Positions 42,053-54,915 of a DNA stretch of 64,000 nt are shown here, in pieces (the stretch's first letter is position 1; every line of letters starts with the position of its first letter). Source of the DNA: Leptasterias polaris (lineage: Eukaryota > Echinodermata > Asteroidea > Forcipulatida > Asteriidae); contig JAZGTN010000028.1 in assembly GCA_037783415.1 (NCBI GenBank), positions 3,978,501 to 4,042,500 of the forward strand, read 5' to 3'. The notes under the pieces were generated by a model that was given only the letters and a program-made list of their open reading frames with translations, ran no database searches and was not told the DNA's origin. The position numbers and the translations under genes are program-made.

Positions 42053-43146
42053 TCCAAGGGACAAAGGAAAGCCCTCCTATTTATGCCAATAAATTAATGG
42101 ATGTAAAGAGAAGGATATCTACGTAAATCATAAAAATGTAAAATTCCAATCCAATTTGTGGGACCAATTATTGTTCTCCTTCAAATAAGCAGGGATAAGA
42201 AATGTCAGACTTTTATCTGAATTCAGACCTTGTTTTTTATGTCTGCAAGATGAAAAAGTAGCTGTTGTTTTCTTCAGATATTATTTTTATTTGCTCTTTG
42301 ATCTACTTCTGGTGAAGAGGATAGCTTCTAAGAACTACTTAACATCTTCTCTCTTTTTTCTCAGAACTCGGTAAGCACCGAGTATACAGTGCTTAACACA
42401 CATCGGTGTAAGGGTAAAAACTAAATTATAGACTTAAAATCTATTACTCGTTTAGTTACTAAAAGGTGGAAATGTCATCAATTTGGATCCTAGTTTCAGA
42501 CCTCTTTGTCCGGAATGACTCTCACCCCTGAATAAGTGATTAGCAGAAAGTAACTAATGCAGTGTTGAAGGTTACAGCAATGCGATTTAAATCCTTTTGA
42601 CATCATCTGATGTCCTTTTTTGTGTAGTTTGAAGTTGAACTTAAAATGTACTTTTTTCAAATCTTGTAATATATTTTTGTACATTGTTGTATATGAGTGG
42701 CATTGAGAATTAATCAAGGCTTCAATTTGGTTATAAAAACTGGCTGTCTAAAGTGCAGAAAATTATGTATATTTGTAATTATATACTGGTACTTCCAATA
42801 ATTTATCTGATGTAAATAACAATGTATCGTAAACATTTTTGGAAAAACAAGATATTTAAATGCTTTTTTCTACACTTAGTGTGCTTGTCATTATACAATA
42901 TTTGTTTGCAGTAGTCATTGTGCTCTTTTCATAATGTAACTATATGCTGTATCCGATCAAATGACCCAATCAAAGGTGAGAAGAGGAAGGAAAGGCAACT
43001 AATTAGTGAACGAGGCAGACTTGTGTAACCCAGAAGTGGGGCAACAGATCGACGGGTCTCTGTGTCAATTTGCTTTTGCTGTCCCTCTCGCCCATCTCGG
43101 GGTATGTCTTGTATTGTGTTATGTATACTATTTTTGTGGAAAATTA

Positions 43147-43152
43147 AATAAA
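43147..43152 (+). promoter_or_regulatory. Candidate polyadenylation signal
   Basis: AATAAA about 2.1 kb after the stop codon of the STXBP4-like gene, in an A-rich stretch followed by T-rich and G-rich DNA. Earlier AATAAA-like hexamers exist in the UTR, so which one is used is unknown. Confidence 0.35.
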
Positions 43153-43199
43153 AACAATTTTTTCTGTGGGGGAAAAGGAGAAGGCAAAAACAAAAAGGT

Positions 43200-45700
43200 T
43201 ACGAGTCGTTTCCTTTAATTGTTCTTTGATGTTCAGATTATACAATCTCTTCTCTGATTCATTGCACACTGTGCTGACGTACTTTCAATTATGAACCAAA
43301 TGAAGAAACAAAATGAAATGAGACGAGTGCGTGATCATTACTTCGCTAATGAGATCTATAGGACAAAGGTAATTACAAAGATCTTGAAGGGGACCTTCGA
43401 TAATTGCTATAGGATGAACAGACTTTCATATGAATCTAGACTCTTATTTCTGCTAAAGGCTTAGGTGAACTTGGAAGGCTGTTAGTTTCTTTAGATAAGA
43501 AGAAAACATTCCATTTGTATCTATGACGTCTCTATCGCTGTTCCCAAAAAGCACATTGAAATCAATAACTCCAGGGGTTTCGGCAAAGGTGGAAATGTCA
43601 TCATTTCAACACACCTAATATTTCGATCCTGGCATATTATCAAATCTAAAAAAATACAAATGGCCTGACGTATCAACCCTGAAGCAGAGTCTTTCTCGAA
43701 GGCTAAAAAATGACAACACAACGAACGAACAGGTATACAGAAGCAGCCAAGTGAGGCAAAAACAAGGGGTAAAAAATAAATAAGGAGACAATGGGATGAA
43801 GGGTATAGGCGTTGGTTTAACCACAAGAGGTTTCAGACCTTTTAATGAGCAAATTTCACTCAGGTGAGACGGTATGTTTGATGCACTCTTTTCAAAGGAG
43901 CATTGTTGCATTATTTGTACCTCAAAATTCTCCACCATTTTTATGAAGGTTTCTGCACACAATCATGAAGATTAATTGTGACATCAGTCGATTCGCAGCA
44001 GGAAAGGAATTGAGTGTGAGATAATTTTTCATTGGGATAAAAAGGTTGTTAACTTTTCAGCTTGAATTTTGTATTTGGCCGATCGAATCTGATGTTAATT
44101 TCAGCAACTTCTTCCCTTTTTATTCAATTACCCCCCCCCCCCAAAAAAATAAAAATAAATTAATAATAATAATAAAATAAACAAACTTCATCATTCTGGT
44201 TTATTCTCTAATCTATCTTTTACAAACTCAAATTACCAACTCTTTTTAAAGAGTCAAGGTATAACAACTAAAGTTGCATGACCCGATTTCCGTGGAGAGA
44301 TTGCTTGTTTTTGATTATTTTTTCCTCTGAAAAGATTTTGACAGATGATGCTGTATCAAAACGAAAAACGTTCGCATAATGCCACGGAAAAACACACAGC
44401 ATGCAAAATATTATGTATACATGACTGATGGACGTGAGCTAAATTATTTTTTAGTTTTTTAAGAACTGCCTCTTTATATAGGCGGTTTTTTCTTCCTGTT
44501 TCACATTTTTTCTTGCAATTGAAAACTTACCCTCGAATCTATAAAAAATAGCTAGGCCTATTAAAAATTTAAATCAAAATTTTTCAGATCAAATCGGTAA
44601 ATAAATCAGACCTAGCTTTTAGAATAATTTACATAGGGCCTACATTTTCTACAAGGATTACCGATAAGTATTCTACGATCGACTGGAAAGGTCACCAAGC
44701 GCCAGCGGCATGTAGGCTAAAGTGTCGTGTTATCGTATGGAATAATTTTTCATTTTATGTATCTCCTTCATTTATATTCAGTACTTCTACATTTTGTAGT
44801 TGTAGATTTTTTTAATTTTTATATTGCAGCGCAACGAATGTGAATTGGGACAATCTTTTGGAAATTATTATTAACTTTTCAATAAATCTTTCCGTAAAAT
44901 GCACTGATATAAACCGTCGATGATGATGCCGGCGCAGTATAGCAATAGCGGGAGGTGTATCACTAACTTGTTGCAAACAAGTATGTGATATCCTAATGGC
45001 AATAGGCCTACCTCAACTTGGCGTGGACCTACATTTTGCCCCAAACCTGTTCCTTAATATTAATAGAGCCCTGGCAACATTATGAAGAATTGAGGCCACA
45101 TCTTTTCGCTTATTTATTGCCGCCGCACACACGGTTAACCAACCGAAGAAAGAGCACCAAGGCACTCTTCCTCGTTGGTTATAATTTATACAGGCTTGTC
45201 TGTGTGGCCGTTTCGTCCTCGGGTTGTAATGCGGATGAATGACGCCGGGAGTCGCACTGGTCATACTCACAAATGGCACATCGCTGCAGTTCTTCAACTC
45301 TTCTACACTGTCTTCAGCCACAACCCCTCCCTACCATGACATTTGAATAAAATCATTATTATTGTGACAGAAACAGTTTTTCTTTGCTTGTCTGTTTGTT
45401 TGATGGTTTGATTGTTTGTTTGTTTGTTTGTTTGTTTGTTTGTTGGTGGGGTGGGTTGTTTGTTTGTTTGTTTGTCGTTTGTTGTTTGTTGTTTATTGTT
45501 TATTGTTTTAAGAAAAGGCTTATTTTAACATGAGTAAATTATTCATTAGGCAGTTTATTTGTATGAAGTATGGGGGCGTTGAACTGTATGATAGACCAAT
45601 GGAGGAAAATTACCATTACCATTTGTTGCTGACGGAGTGATACAAAGTGTTACTGATTAATATTAATGCTTCTGACGATGTTTGGCAATCTGGAGATTTT
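43200..45700. other. Intergenic DNA, no supported gene
   Basis: AT-rich, with (AAT/ATA)-rich DNA near 44150, a poly-C run at 44131 and a gtttgtttg microsatellite at 45395-45500. A 102-codon minus-strand frame (45013-45321) has a donor-like gtgagt but no ATG in a good context and no known domain. Confidence 0.4.
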
Positions 45701-45756
45701 GTTTTGAGACTCTCCCAGTTTTACGGTCGGATCGTGAGCGACTCAATGTTTGCAAT

Positions 45757-45932
45757 AGACCTTATGCATATGACGTCATTTGAGTAGGGCGCCCTCACCT
45801 AGAGGTCAAAAGGAAGATGCTCATTGGCCAGTCTTGTGCGCCGCGCGTACAAATCAGCGCGTTTCCATTGTTTCATCATCAGTTTACCTCTAAGATGGCG
45901 GCTTGGTGACGTCAATGCATAAGGTCTATACG
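45757..45932. mobile_element. ~175-bp MITE with CRE-containing termini
   Basis: The left end tagaccttatgcatatgacg and the right end gacgtcaatgcataaggtct are inverse. Both contain tgacgtca, a CRE consensus. TA flanks suggest a TA target duplication. Confidence 0.65.
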
Positions 45933-45934
45933 TT

Positions 45935-47860
45935 GGTATAGGCGAACTTTGTCAATCTGACATAACAAAACTCTGTGGCTTTACACAACACATTTTTTAA
46001 AAGAACTCATAAAGAAGGGCTTTTTCTCAAAAAATTGTCATGTGAGAGTAATTTTTAAAAGGTTGTCCGGAAAAACTTAGATTTGACCGTTATGATAATT
46101 TAAACTATTTTAATGATTTGTTTACATTTGTTAACGAAAGTTTTACGATCCCGTCTGCAGTTCACCTTTTCAGAAAAGTTTGTATCCCATTTAGTAAACA
46201 TTTACTTTGGTTTTATCAAGTCTGTTTAGACACGACAAAAATATATGTCATAATTTGTCATCTTTATAACATGCATGTTGAAAAGTGTCACTAATCATTA
46301 AAATGCAAAAATTATTGAGAAAATACCCGCCACTTCAAATCAGGTGTGGGCATCGAAGTATAAAAAAATAATAATTATAATAAAAATCCACAGAAACTAT
46401 AGATTCCTAATTGTAATGGGCCTATTAAATTAAAACAGCAACCTTGTTGTTAATAAGTCGAGCGAATTTAAAGTAGTTTTGATTCATAATTTGGCTGGTT
46501 ATAGCCTATAATCTAACAAACATTATAAGTCAGATCTAGGCCTAAAATATCCTCTACAGGGATTGGGCGGAATCCCCTACTAAGAACCCTCCTCCATACC
46601 CCTGATGAGGAAATTGAAAATTATGCACACACACACCCAAGTGTGTAACAGCCTGCAATCGTAGCCCCTCCTTTGTTCAACTCTTTGTGATAGCAACCGT
46701 GGACCACAATGCTTTCCTTTGTGATAGCAACCGTGAACCTATTGTCCTCTTTTGTTATAGGTTCCCGGTTTGAATGTGGTTACCTACTCACACACACACA
46801 CCCACCCACACAAGTTTGTAACAACCTGCAATCGTGGACCCATTGTCCTCTTTTGTTATAGGTCCACGGTTTGAATGTGGCTACCCACTCACCCACACAC
46901 ACGCAACCTATAAGCTTACGGTTCGGGTTTGTGAGGTCCTGCTAATTACTGTTCTATCATTCTCTTGTCTAATGAGAATTCCTCAGTAGGGTCCAAGGTG
47001 AACAAATAACAAAACTTGTGTAGAAGACCCAACAAGGACCATACGCTCACATTTTTGTTAATCCGTAAATAGAGGACTTATCTTTGATCTTTGTTCTCCA
47101 ATTGTTCGGACTTCGTTTTTTGTTTGTTTCCCGTTTTTGTTTTTCTTTTAGAGACGTCCCCAGTGGTTTTGTACACGAAAGCGAAGCTAATACGTCTTCT
47201 GCCCCTGTGGGAACACCTGAATCCCTATTGTTAAATCTCTCGCTTTGAATAGACAGACAACCCACAGACACCCCCCCCCCCCCCCCCCCCCACCCCCGTT
47301 TACAATTATTTCCTTACCCCGCTTACCCTCCAAAAATAAAAATGTCTGTAGTTGCGCCATAGCTGCCTTATGGGCTCTGGTACACTTTATAGTAACTATG
47401 TCGGGGATTGCTAACTGAAAAAACATGCATGTTTTTTATTGTGTTTGCCAAAATGTGGTGTGTTACACAGTAGGCACTGCATTAATACAGGCTTTAAGTT
47501 CCCGAGTCATAACGAAAAAGTAACTGGCACTCGGTACGGTACGGAAGCCGGATGGTGCCAAGGGAAAAGAAAGGCGAACTATAATATTTTGACAATCGCC
47601 GTGAATATTTGTAGTACCATAAGAATATTCAGGAGCTTATCAAAAAATAGCAAACCTCTTTTCCCTCTGGTACATAGCCGGCTGCTACCGTAGCATTATG
47701 TATGTTGTTTTGTTAAATTGTTTGAAGCTTTTGACGTAAGGACTTTTACTTTCTATTGGTCTACTGTCAATATGAACTTTTTGTAATAGAAAACCATTTT
47801 TCCGTGTTCATCATTCTACCAAGACGTGCTAACTTTGTATCCGGCACCATGACGGTTTCC
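45935..47860. other. Intergenic DNA with simple repeats
   Basis: Includes a duplicated ~180-bp block at 46620-46910 containing caca repeats and gtgatagcaaccgtg, and a poly-C run at 47271-47292. I see no gene. Confidence 0.4.
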
Positions 47861-48705
47861 GTGGAGGTCACCGAAGCATTTCGGGTAGTGGCTTGTAATC
47901 GCTGAACCATTGCCAAACAATCAATCTTTGCATTGTCTGCGAGTCGATGACGTCAATCAAAGTACATTTTCCCCACAATGCATCAGGATTATTCTTGTAA
48001 CTGGCTCCCTGTTCACCTTCGTATGGATTTCATTATCAACTGACGGACACCAGTCATAGATTTCGCTATGTCCGCCATGATGAATTCGGCCGTGTAGTTT
48101 TGTTGTTTATTTATCGACGATGTTACGGTGCAAAGTGGTTGATTGATTGTGAATTTCTTTTAGTGTTGGGTTGTCATGTATTCGTGAGTAAAAGTTACTG
48201 TAGTTTATCCTGATAACCGTGTGGACAGCTGGATTTCAGCGGGCTTAAGTCCGTCATTACGACGGAATAGAGTCGTCGCCGTGTTTGTTCCCGGTCCCGT
48301 CACCGCAATGCACGGCACTATGACTATGCATTGACTTTTCCTGAATTCAACAACGCAATGAATTTACTTTGGCGGTCCAAACAATTCCGTTCACCCTTCA
48401 GATGAATCACATTGGTTTTGAATGTCAGATTATTCAGCGATTTTTACCCATTCCTTGTCACTATGTCAGTTGGGTGTAGAAGTACGCAGTCAAGTTGAAT
48501 TGCAAGTCAGAACCGTCACTTCAACACTGTCTCTCGATCTGGAGAAAACGTCATTGGTTTATCAATCACCAAGTTAACCCCAAAATCAGATCAATCTTGA
48601 CAAAAGATAAATAATTAGGCCCTAACGTAACAATAATTCAGAAAGTGTCTGTCTTTAACTCTTAAACTTTTTGAACATTGAAACTGGGACGGAACTTGTA
48701 TCAGG
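47860..48705 (+). promoter_or_regulatory. Likely promoter / 5' UTR region of a second gene
   Basis: Locally richer in CG than its surroundings and without recognisable repeats. It contains a short upstream frame starting atgtccgccatgatgaattc near 48069. Position upstream of the putative first coding exon is the main argument. Confidence 0.3.
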
Positions 48706-48738
48706 ATGTCCAGCAGTTCATCAAAAAAGAATGACAAG
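48706..48738 (+). CDS. Putative first coding exon of a downstream gene
   Basis: ATG followed by MSSSSSKKNDK and donor gtaaat in phase 0. The context gg-ATG-t is moderate. Ser/Lys-rich N-termini occur in many families, so the product cannot be named. No matching second exon was identified before 64000, which would make the first intron longer than 15 kb. Confidence 0.35.
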
Positions 48739-50378
48739 GTAAATAAAGTTACATAATTTAATATAAAAAGTATTGTTTTTTGCTTTTGAAATGCTATTTC
48801 AAATATTTGGAAACTTTTTGTTTACAAGTTGTCAGCAGTGATGATGCATTATCTTGAAACTATAATGAAAATACTTCTGTGTTGTGTATGTTTTTGATTA
48901 ACTACTGTAATGTTTACTGTCCTTTTACTAATATACTTGGGTATTTCCTCGTATAACATATGGATTTTTAGTTTAATTACAATGACATTTTACACTCGGT
49001 CTGAAAAACCATTTGCTAATTATTAACCCTAACCCCCTAGTGATTCTCACTAGGAAGCTTCCTCAACCCATCAAATTCAAACAGTTCCCTGATTGGGACA
49101 GTACCAAACCCACCATACTCCAACAGTGCACTTTATATTGGAACAGTACACAACCCATCATACTCCAACAGTCCTGGGGTGTTGGATTTTGGCTGAGTGG
49201 GTACACCAGGGGAATGTGTAGTTGTTTCTATTTTAGGGCTCCAGTACCAAACCCATCAATACCCAACAATTGTTTTCTGCCAAACTATATGTATTTTTTT
49301 TTGTGGGCTCAGCACAGTTGCAAATCACATTGCTCTGCCCTTGCGTACGGGGGCGTGTACCACACCTGGTGGTTCACAAGAAAACTGCCATCATATTGAC
49401 TTCATGTACTATTGATATCAAATACAATACAGTCTTTTCATATTATAAATACTATTCAATAAATACAATAAAGTTCTGCAAAAACTAAAACACCCCATGG
49501 CATAAATGGTATGTTCTACTTTTATTGTGTTGGTGCAATGACAAGGACTAGTTTATTGCTCCATGGGATACCCAAGTACAATAACTGCCTTTATCATTTG
49601 TTTATTTCATCAGCAGGTTGTCCATGTTCAACTGAAACACATGTCCCATTGTCCCTCCCAATAAGAGGTCAAAGTGTACCCAGTGACCAAGCAATTCCAT
49701 GCCCTACATGCAATAGCTAACCCTATTACATGCACTGTGAACATACACTTTTTCCCCACATGCCCTAAGTCCAACACTGTTGCAAACTACACTACCACCT
49801 TCCACACTCATCCAAAGCCCAACACTGTTGCAAACTGTACACTACCACCTTCCACACTCAGCCAAAGTCCAACACTAGTACCTTGACCCATTAGTACTCA
49901 ACCATCCATAGTCCAACAGCAAAGCCAGCTTTCACAGTACTAAACCATCCAAATTCCAACAAAACCATCTGTTTGATTTTGGCAGGTCTGGGGTGGTTAG
50001 GGTTAAGGTCAAAACCATTTAATACTAACTAAAAAGCCAATTCATTGATGATCACACGCAGTTTTGTGAGTTGTACAACGTATTGTAGTGACTTTGTTAT
50101 GTATGAATCTGGAATCACTCCTTCATGTATCGTAGTTTTAGGACAGATTGCCAAATCCAACCTCTTTTTTTACTTGTGACCAAATTAACTATCTTTTAGT
50201 TACCACACATGAAATGTATGTTTTAAAACATACGTAAACCAAAGGGGTTTGCCGTAAACAGAAGGGGTTGTCCCATCCCAGTGTTTACTGGCAATGTGCA
50301 TGGCCTGATCTTTAGTACCAGTATTCCCAACCCGACAAAAGCACATCCCTTATCCAGATTTTTAACACGTAAAATTCT
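48739..50378. other. Probable intron DNA with degenerate repeats
   Basis: The words ccaacactgttgcaaact and actaccaccttccacactca are tandemly duplicated at 49770-49870. ttaaccctaacc at 49022 and ggttagggttaa at 49997 are inverse and might bound a repeat. There are no exons I can support. Confidence 0.35.
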
Positions 50379-51238
50379 GTGATTAAAAAGGCCGGTGCTA
50401 GATTACGTTTCCTTTACAGACATGCCAACTGTTTGAATGAGAGATCTCGCAAAACACTCTGTTCTGCTCTCATTCAATGTCATTTTGATTATTGTTGTTC
50501 TTCCTGGTTCTCTACATTGTTGGTTAAATTGAAAAAAAGGCTGCAAGTCACACAAAACAAATTAGTCCGTTTTATTTTAAGCATGGATTCTAGATCACAC
50601 ATTGGTCAAAAAGAATTAAACAAGTTGGGCATGTTAAACGTTAATGACCGGGTTACACAATTCAAGCTAAACCATGTTTATAAAAAATTTCATGACATGG
50701 CACCAGACTATCTCTATCAAAATTTCAGGAAGGTTTCAGATATGCATAGTTATTTTACAAGGGGTAGTTCCTCCAATTTTGTTGTTCCTAGAATAAAAGG
50801 GTCAGAGTGCAATACATTTTTTTATACTGGGATTCATGAATGGAATTTACTTCCTAATAGCATCAAATGTTCTAATAGTCACTATCAATTTAAAAGAGCA
50901 GTAAAAAAACATCTCTCCTCCCAATATACTTAAATTTTCTCAAGGGGTAGTTTCACCACTAGATAGGGACAGAGTGCATGAATTGAATTGACTTCATATT
51001 ACCTGTTAATGTTCTATTTTTCTCTTTTAATTGTTAAGAGCAGTGAAATGTTGTCATTTGTTGTTGTGTTCTGTTTGTTTTTGTGTTTTTTCTGTGTTTT
51101 TTAAGGACCCCGATGGAAATAAGCCGTTTACTCAGCTTTTTGGGCTATCCTTGGCTTTTAATCGATTTACTTGTATTTTCTATGTTACATGTATTTGTTT
51201 TTAATTGCCGAATAAAATAATAATAATAATAATAAAAA
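50379..51238 (+). pseudogene. 5'-truncated non-LTR retrotransposon, RT C-terminal part
   Basis: An open frame of 184 codons (50379-50933) matches the region downstream of the RT catalytic core in CR1/jockey-group elements: SRKTLCSALIQCHFDYCCSS, then LKKRLQVTQNKLVRFIL, then HEWNLLPNSIKC. It lacks a start and all upstream RT. A 3' UTR follows, ending in an (aat)n tail at 51211-51238, typical of several non-LTR clades. The exact clade is unassigned. Confidence 0.75.
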
Positions 51239-51550
51239 GACTGTATTATGTAGAACGGTACATAGCGTGTCGTGGCCAAGCAGCTAGCATACCAAAATTC
51301 AAGTTCTGGTGGCTGGGTCGTCACAATGTGAGTTCAAATCTTGGTCCTGGAACTTGTGTCCAAATCTTGGTCCAGGAACGCGTCTCCAAGTTCAAGGCAC
51401 TAAAAATTTACTTGACTTTGAGCAAGTCACTTAAAGTATGGAATCTTAACTATAACTGCTCCTTGGTGTTTACATTATATATGGATCCTTAGTCTTAACT
51501 TATGGATTCTGCAGTAACTAAGTAAAAGTATATTAGTACAATATAATGTA

Positions 51551-52645
51551 CCGTAATTTTCGGATTATAAACCGCGGTTTATACGTTGTTTTTGACTTTT
51601 TTTTGAACTCCTGCGGTTTATTCTCCGGGCGGCTTATACGCCGACGTATAAATATGGAAGAGAAAAAAAACAGCATGTGGTGACAAAATCCTGTTGAAAA
51701 TGCCTGTTGAAAATCCCGCCTCATTTGTATTCCGTGTTGCCTTGTCAAACAGACGGTCTCATACAGACCAACATCAAACAAACGAAAACTGTGCGGTATT
51801 GCTCACGCACGTACATGTATAAAAACGTTCCTCCGACCACAAGGTGATTTCTCACAAAGGGAATTTCCCTTGCCTTTTCGTTCCCACAGCTACACGCCGC
51901 CATTCCTTCACCCCCTAACTATAAAGTTTACCACGTTAGGAGCATGCAAGCACATCTGCGGGATCGAGGTGATGAATACTATGGCAGTGCTGTGAGAAGC
52001 ACTACGTCATAATTATTCACGCGATCGGCCAATCGGAAAGCTGTGAGAAGCATACGTCATAATTATTCACGCGATCGGCCAATCGGAAAGCTGTGAGAAG
52101 CACTACGTCATAATTATTCACGCGATCGGCCAATCGGAAAGCTGTGAGAAGCATACGTCATAATTATTCACGCGATCGGCCAATCGGAAATCGGCCGGTC
52201 AGGAATCAGCCAATCAGCCTGTGCCAATTGCGCTCGTGGTGCTTCGGGTAACATGAAGAATAAAACCATGGCTAGAATGGAGAGCCTTACAGCCTTTATC
52301 AAATTTCCTTACATCAATAACCAATTCGCGGCACTTCAGTTTTAACACTATTTTTAAATCTGAAGTGGGTTCCCTCATCAACTCACGTCACAAATTAACC
52401 GCGATATCATCGAATATCGCGATATATTTTTGACGATGTATCGTGAATGAAAAAAAGCAATATCGTCTAAGCTTACCATACGCAGTTTTGCGAACTTCAC
52501 TTCCGTGTTTTGAGGTTAGTTTTTTTAACATTTTGGCCGCGGTTTATACGCCCGCGCGGTTTGTACGCTGACACCTAAATATGTTTTCAATATTTTGGAG
52601 CATTGCGGTTTATACGCCGGGCGGTTTATAATCCGAAAATTACGG
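51551..52645. mobile_element. 1.1-kb TIR element with TA target duplication
   Basis: The ends ccgtaattttcggattataa and complement agree for ~25 bp, flanked by TA at 51549-51550 and 52646-52647. Subterminal words cggtttatacgc recur at both ends. The TA duplication suggests a Tc1/mariner-like group, but there is no transposase. It contains a four-copy tandem repeat at 51989. Confidence 0.75.
51989..52190. repeat. 50/51-bp tandem repeat, 4 copies, CRE-like and CCAAT words
   Basis: The unit begins gctgtgagaagcactacgtc, followed by ataattattcacgcgatcgg and ccaatcggaaa. Copies start at 51989, 52040, 52090 and 52141, alternating 51 and 50 bp. Each contains acgtca and ccaat. Confidence 0.92.
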
Positions 52646-52799
52646 TATATGTGTGTTTGTGTACAAGAGGAGGACATCTTTGTCATGAAACGACTTGGGT
52701 ATAAAGCTACTTGGGTTCAAAGTGACTTGGGTACAAAACGACCATAAAAAAGAAAAAGGTGTTTGGGTTTAGTTTGGTAAATGATTTATATACAAAAGC

Positions 52800-53060
52800 T
52801 TGATTGGGTTACAGCTTGATTTGGGTGTAGCCTGATTGGGTGCAGCCTGATTGGGTGCAGCCTGATTTGGGTCCAGCCTGGATTGGGTGGAGCCTGATTG
52901 GGGTGCAGCCTGATTGGGGTGCAGCCTAATTGGGGTGCAGCTTGATTGGTGTGCAGCCTGATTTGGGTATAGCCTGATTGGGGGTGCAGCCTGATTTGTG
53001 TCCAGCCTGATTGGGGTGCAGCTTTATTGGTTCGCAGCCTGATTGGGGTGCAGCCTGATT
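52800..53060. repeat. ~17-bp tandem repeat
   Basis: About 15 variable units of gattggggtgcagcct. Earlier, related ttgggtaca-type words begin at about 52690. It ends at a fragment of the CAGGCCTGGAA family. Confidence 0.85.
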
Positions 53061-53302
53061 TTAAGAAACTTTTGAAGGGTCACCAAGGCCAAGACCAGGG
53101 GCAAAGGATGCCATGGCCTCTGTGGCCTCTGTGTAATTATTGGCCTGATATCACATGTACACGAGGTTAGGTGTATAAAAATTACATCATAAAAATGTTC
53201 AATCTCTATTATGAAAACAGGAGTCCAGGGTTCAAAATCTGTTGGCTGAGTCGTCAGGTCATAGCGAAAAGACCCCAGTTTGATACCTAAATTGTCAGTC
53301 AC

Positions 53303-54706
53303 ATTGCTGGCAGTGTTGTGACTACACTGGTCGGGGCTGGTCGGCACTAACCAGTTCTAAAAAATCCCGACCGGCTCTCAAGCAATGTTACGACATTGCC
53401 GACCGGTACTTTTTGCTACTAAATACGCTTAAAAACTAAGGAATTCTTCTTACGTAACTGAAAACTATCAAAATCAAAAGTGTTGTTAAATCTTGTCCTC
53501 GACGATCGCGATTGATCATTTCTTGTTGTGTCATTTTTATTTCAAGTTGACTGTTTGATGCAGCGATGTTTCCCCTTTCCATGTTAGCAGAACAAAATAT
53601 ATTCTCACAGCGTCTGATTGCTGCCGCATCCTTTGAGTAAAGCATTAGAAAAACCTAGGAACCAGACGATAGTAGAACGTATAGCTCTACGTTACGCATC
53701 AGTACACGTAGCCAGACTTCCTCCTTTTGATGCATGTGTTTTATTTTTTATCTAACTCACCAAGTTGTGAGCACACAATGTCGTTCACGCGGCGGTGTTA
53801 TTTTTCTTGTCGTTATTGAACGACAGAACAGATACGACGCTCATTAAAACCCTCATTTCACGCCGCTCCGCCATACCAGTTGTTCACAAATCGTTCTCCA
53901 CTGTTTCTTCATTATTTTTGTCACATTTATGTGTTCACGAGGGAGATATAGACAAGAAAATTATTTTCTTACGGAAGTATGAAGAAAGAAAGCGCACATC
54001 TCCGAGCAGTGCACAATCCAATAATTATTATTTTTTTAGTCTGGACCGTATGTGCGTAACTGCGCAAACCACATTGATTTCTACTGGGTACTTGACTCAC
54101 TGCACATTAGACTTGTTAAAAGTCCATCAATTTTCAAAGGTTTCTGCGTTCAGCGCTCGCACACCAAATGTATCGCGAGCTTCTGTCCCCATTTTTCTCA
54201 CTGGATTTACACGATTCACACGGGTCGACTTTTTGGTTTAAAAAAAAAGAATTTCCGGCAAAAACCGGAGGAATCACATCCCTGGATCATTCTATGTTTT
54301 CTTAATACTAACTTACCTTGTAAGTTGCAAGAATTTTACACAACTTACATTTAATAAATAACAAATACTTCATTTGATTAAATTTGACACTCGTCTCATT
54401 TCACTTGTCAGCTCCAGATATATGAAGGATTTTAGAATTTGTGAGGTATAAGCAGGCTGGGTATAAGAACTTGATATATGGCTCAACATGTGTACTTCTA
54501 ATTCAGCAAAATACATTGTATGTTGTTAGTGTCTAGAACCCATAAAATATGTATTTTTAAGGGTGTAAAATGTAAACATTTTCGGGGCCACCCCCTTTGG
54601 ACCCCTGATGAACGCCTCGCGCAAGCGCTCGGTACCTCGCTTAGCTCGCTCCTCTGTGAAAATTAACCGGCTCTTAAAAACTTCTGGTCACAACACTGAT
54701 TGCTGG
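53303..54706. mobile_element. 1,388-bp hAT-type element with 8-bp target duplication
   Basis: The element spans 53311-54698. attgctgg flanks it at 53303-53310 and 54699-54706. The 12-bp TIRs are cagtgttgtgac and gtcacaacactg. An 8-bp duplication with CAG-type ends is characteristic of hAT transposons. The largest frame (53795-54241, 148 codons) has no recognisable hAT transposase features, so the element is non-autonomous or decayed. Confidence 0.85.
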
Positions 54707-54744
54707 TGTCCATAAATGGGTACATTGTAAATGTACAAATTACA

Positions 54745-54915
54745 TGTCAGTGAACGATTTCCCTTGTATAGCAGAGCAAATTGCTACATAAAATGCATCA
54801 GTTGCTACTCAAAATCAGGAGTTGTTACTCAATATTAGCATTCAGTGTGCACAAAACAAGTTCAGTCTAAATATTTTGCTATGCAAAAGTGCTGGGTGAA
54901 ATCGTTCCCTGCATG
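54745..54915. mobile_element. CAGTGAACGATTTC-family MITE, copy 1
   Basis: Starts cagtgaacgatttcccttgt and ends gtgaaatcgttccctg, imperfect inverses. The interior is tgctactcaaaatcaggagt. Related copies lie at about 61268-61450 and 62225-62397. The flanks do not show a clean target duplication. Confidence 0.6.

Larger units (their letters stand above)
41083..43170 (+). other. STXBP4: Probable 3' UTR of the STXBP4-like gene
   Basis: No further coding frame continues from the stop. The first good polyadenylation hexamer with an A/T-rich, then GT-rich, context is AATAAA at 43147-43152. The stretch includes a TTTAAAGG-family MITE at 41759-42052, so the UTR may be shorter than drawn. Extent is inferred. 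Confidence 0.4.

Noticed and set aside
45013..45321. 102-codon minus-strand frame
   Set aside because: It has no ATG in frame at the start, a donor-like gtgagt splits it early, and it has no recognised domain. Not enough to call a gene.
53795..54241. 148-codon frame inside the hAT element as transposase
   Set aside because: I see no BED zinc finger, RNase H-like motifs or hAT dimerisation motif. It is too short for a transposase.
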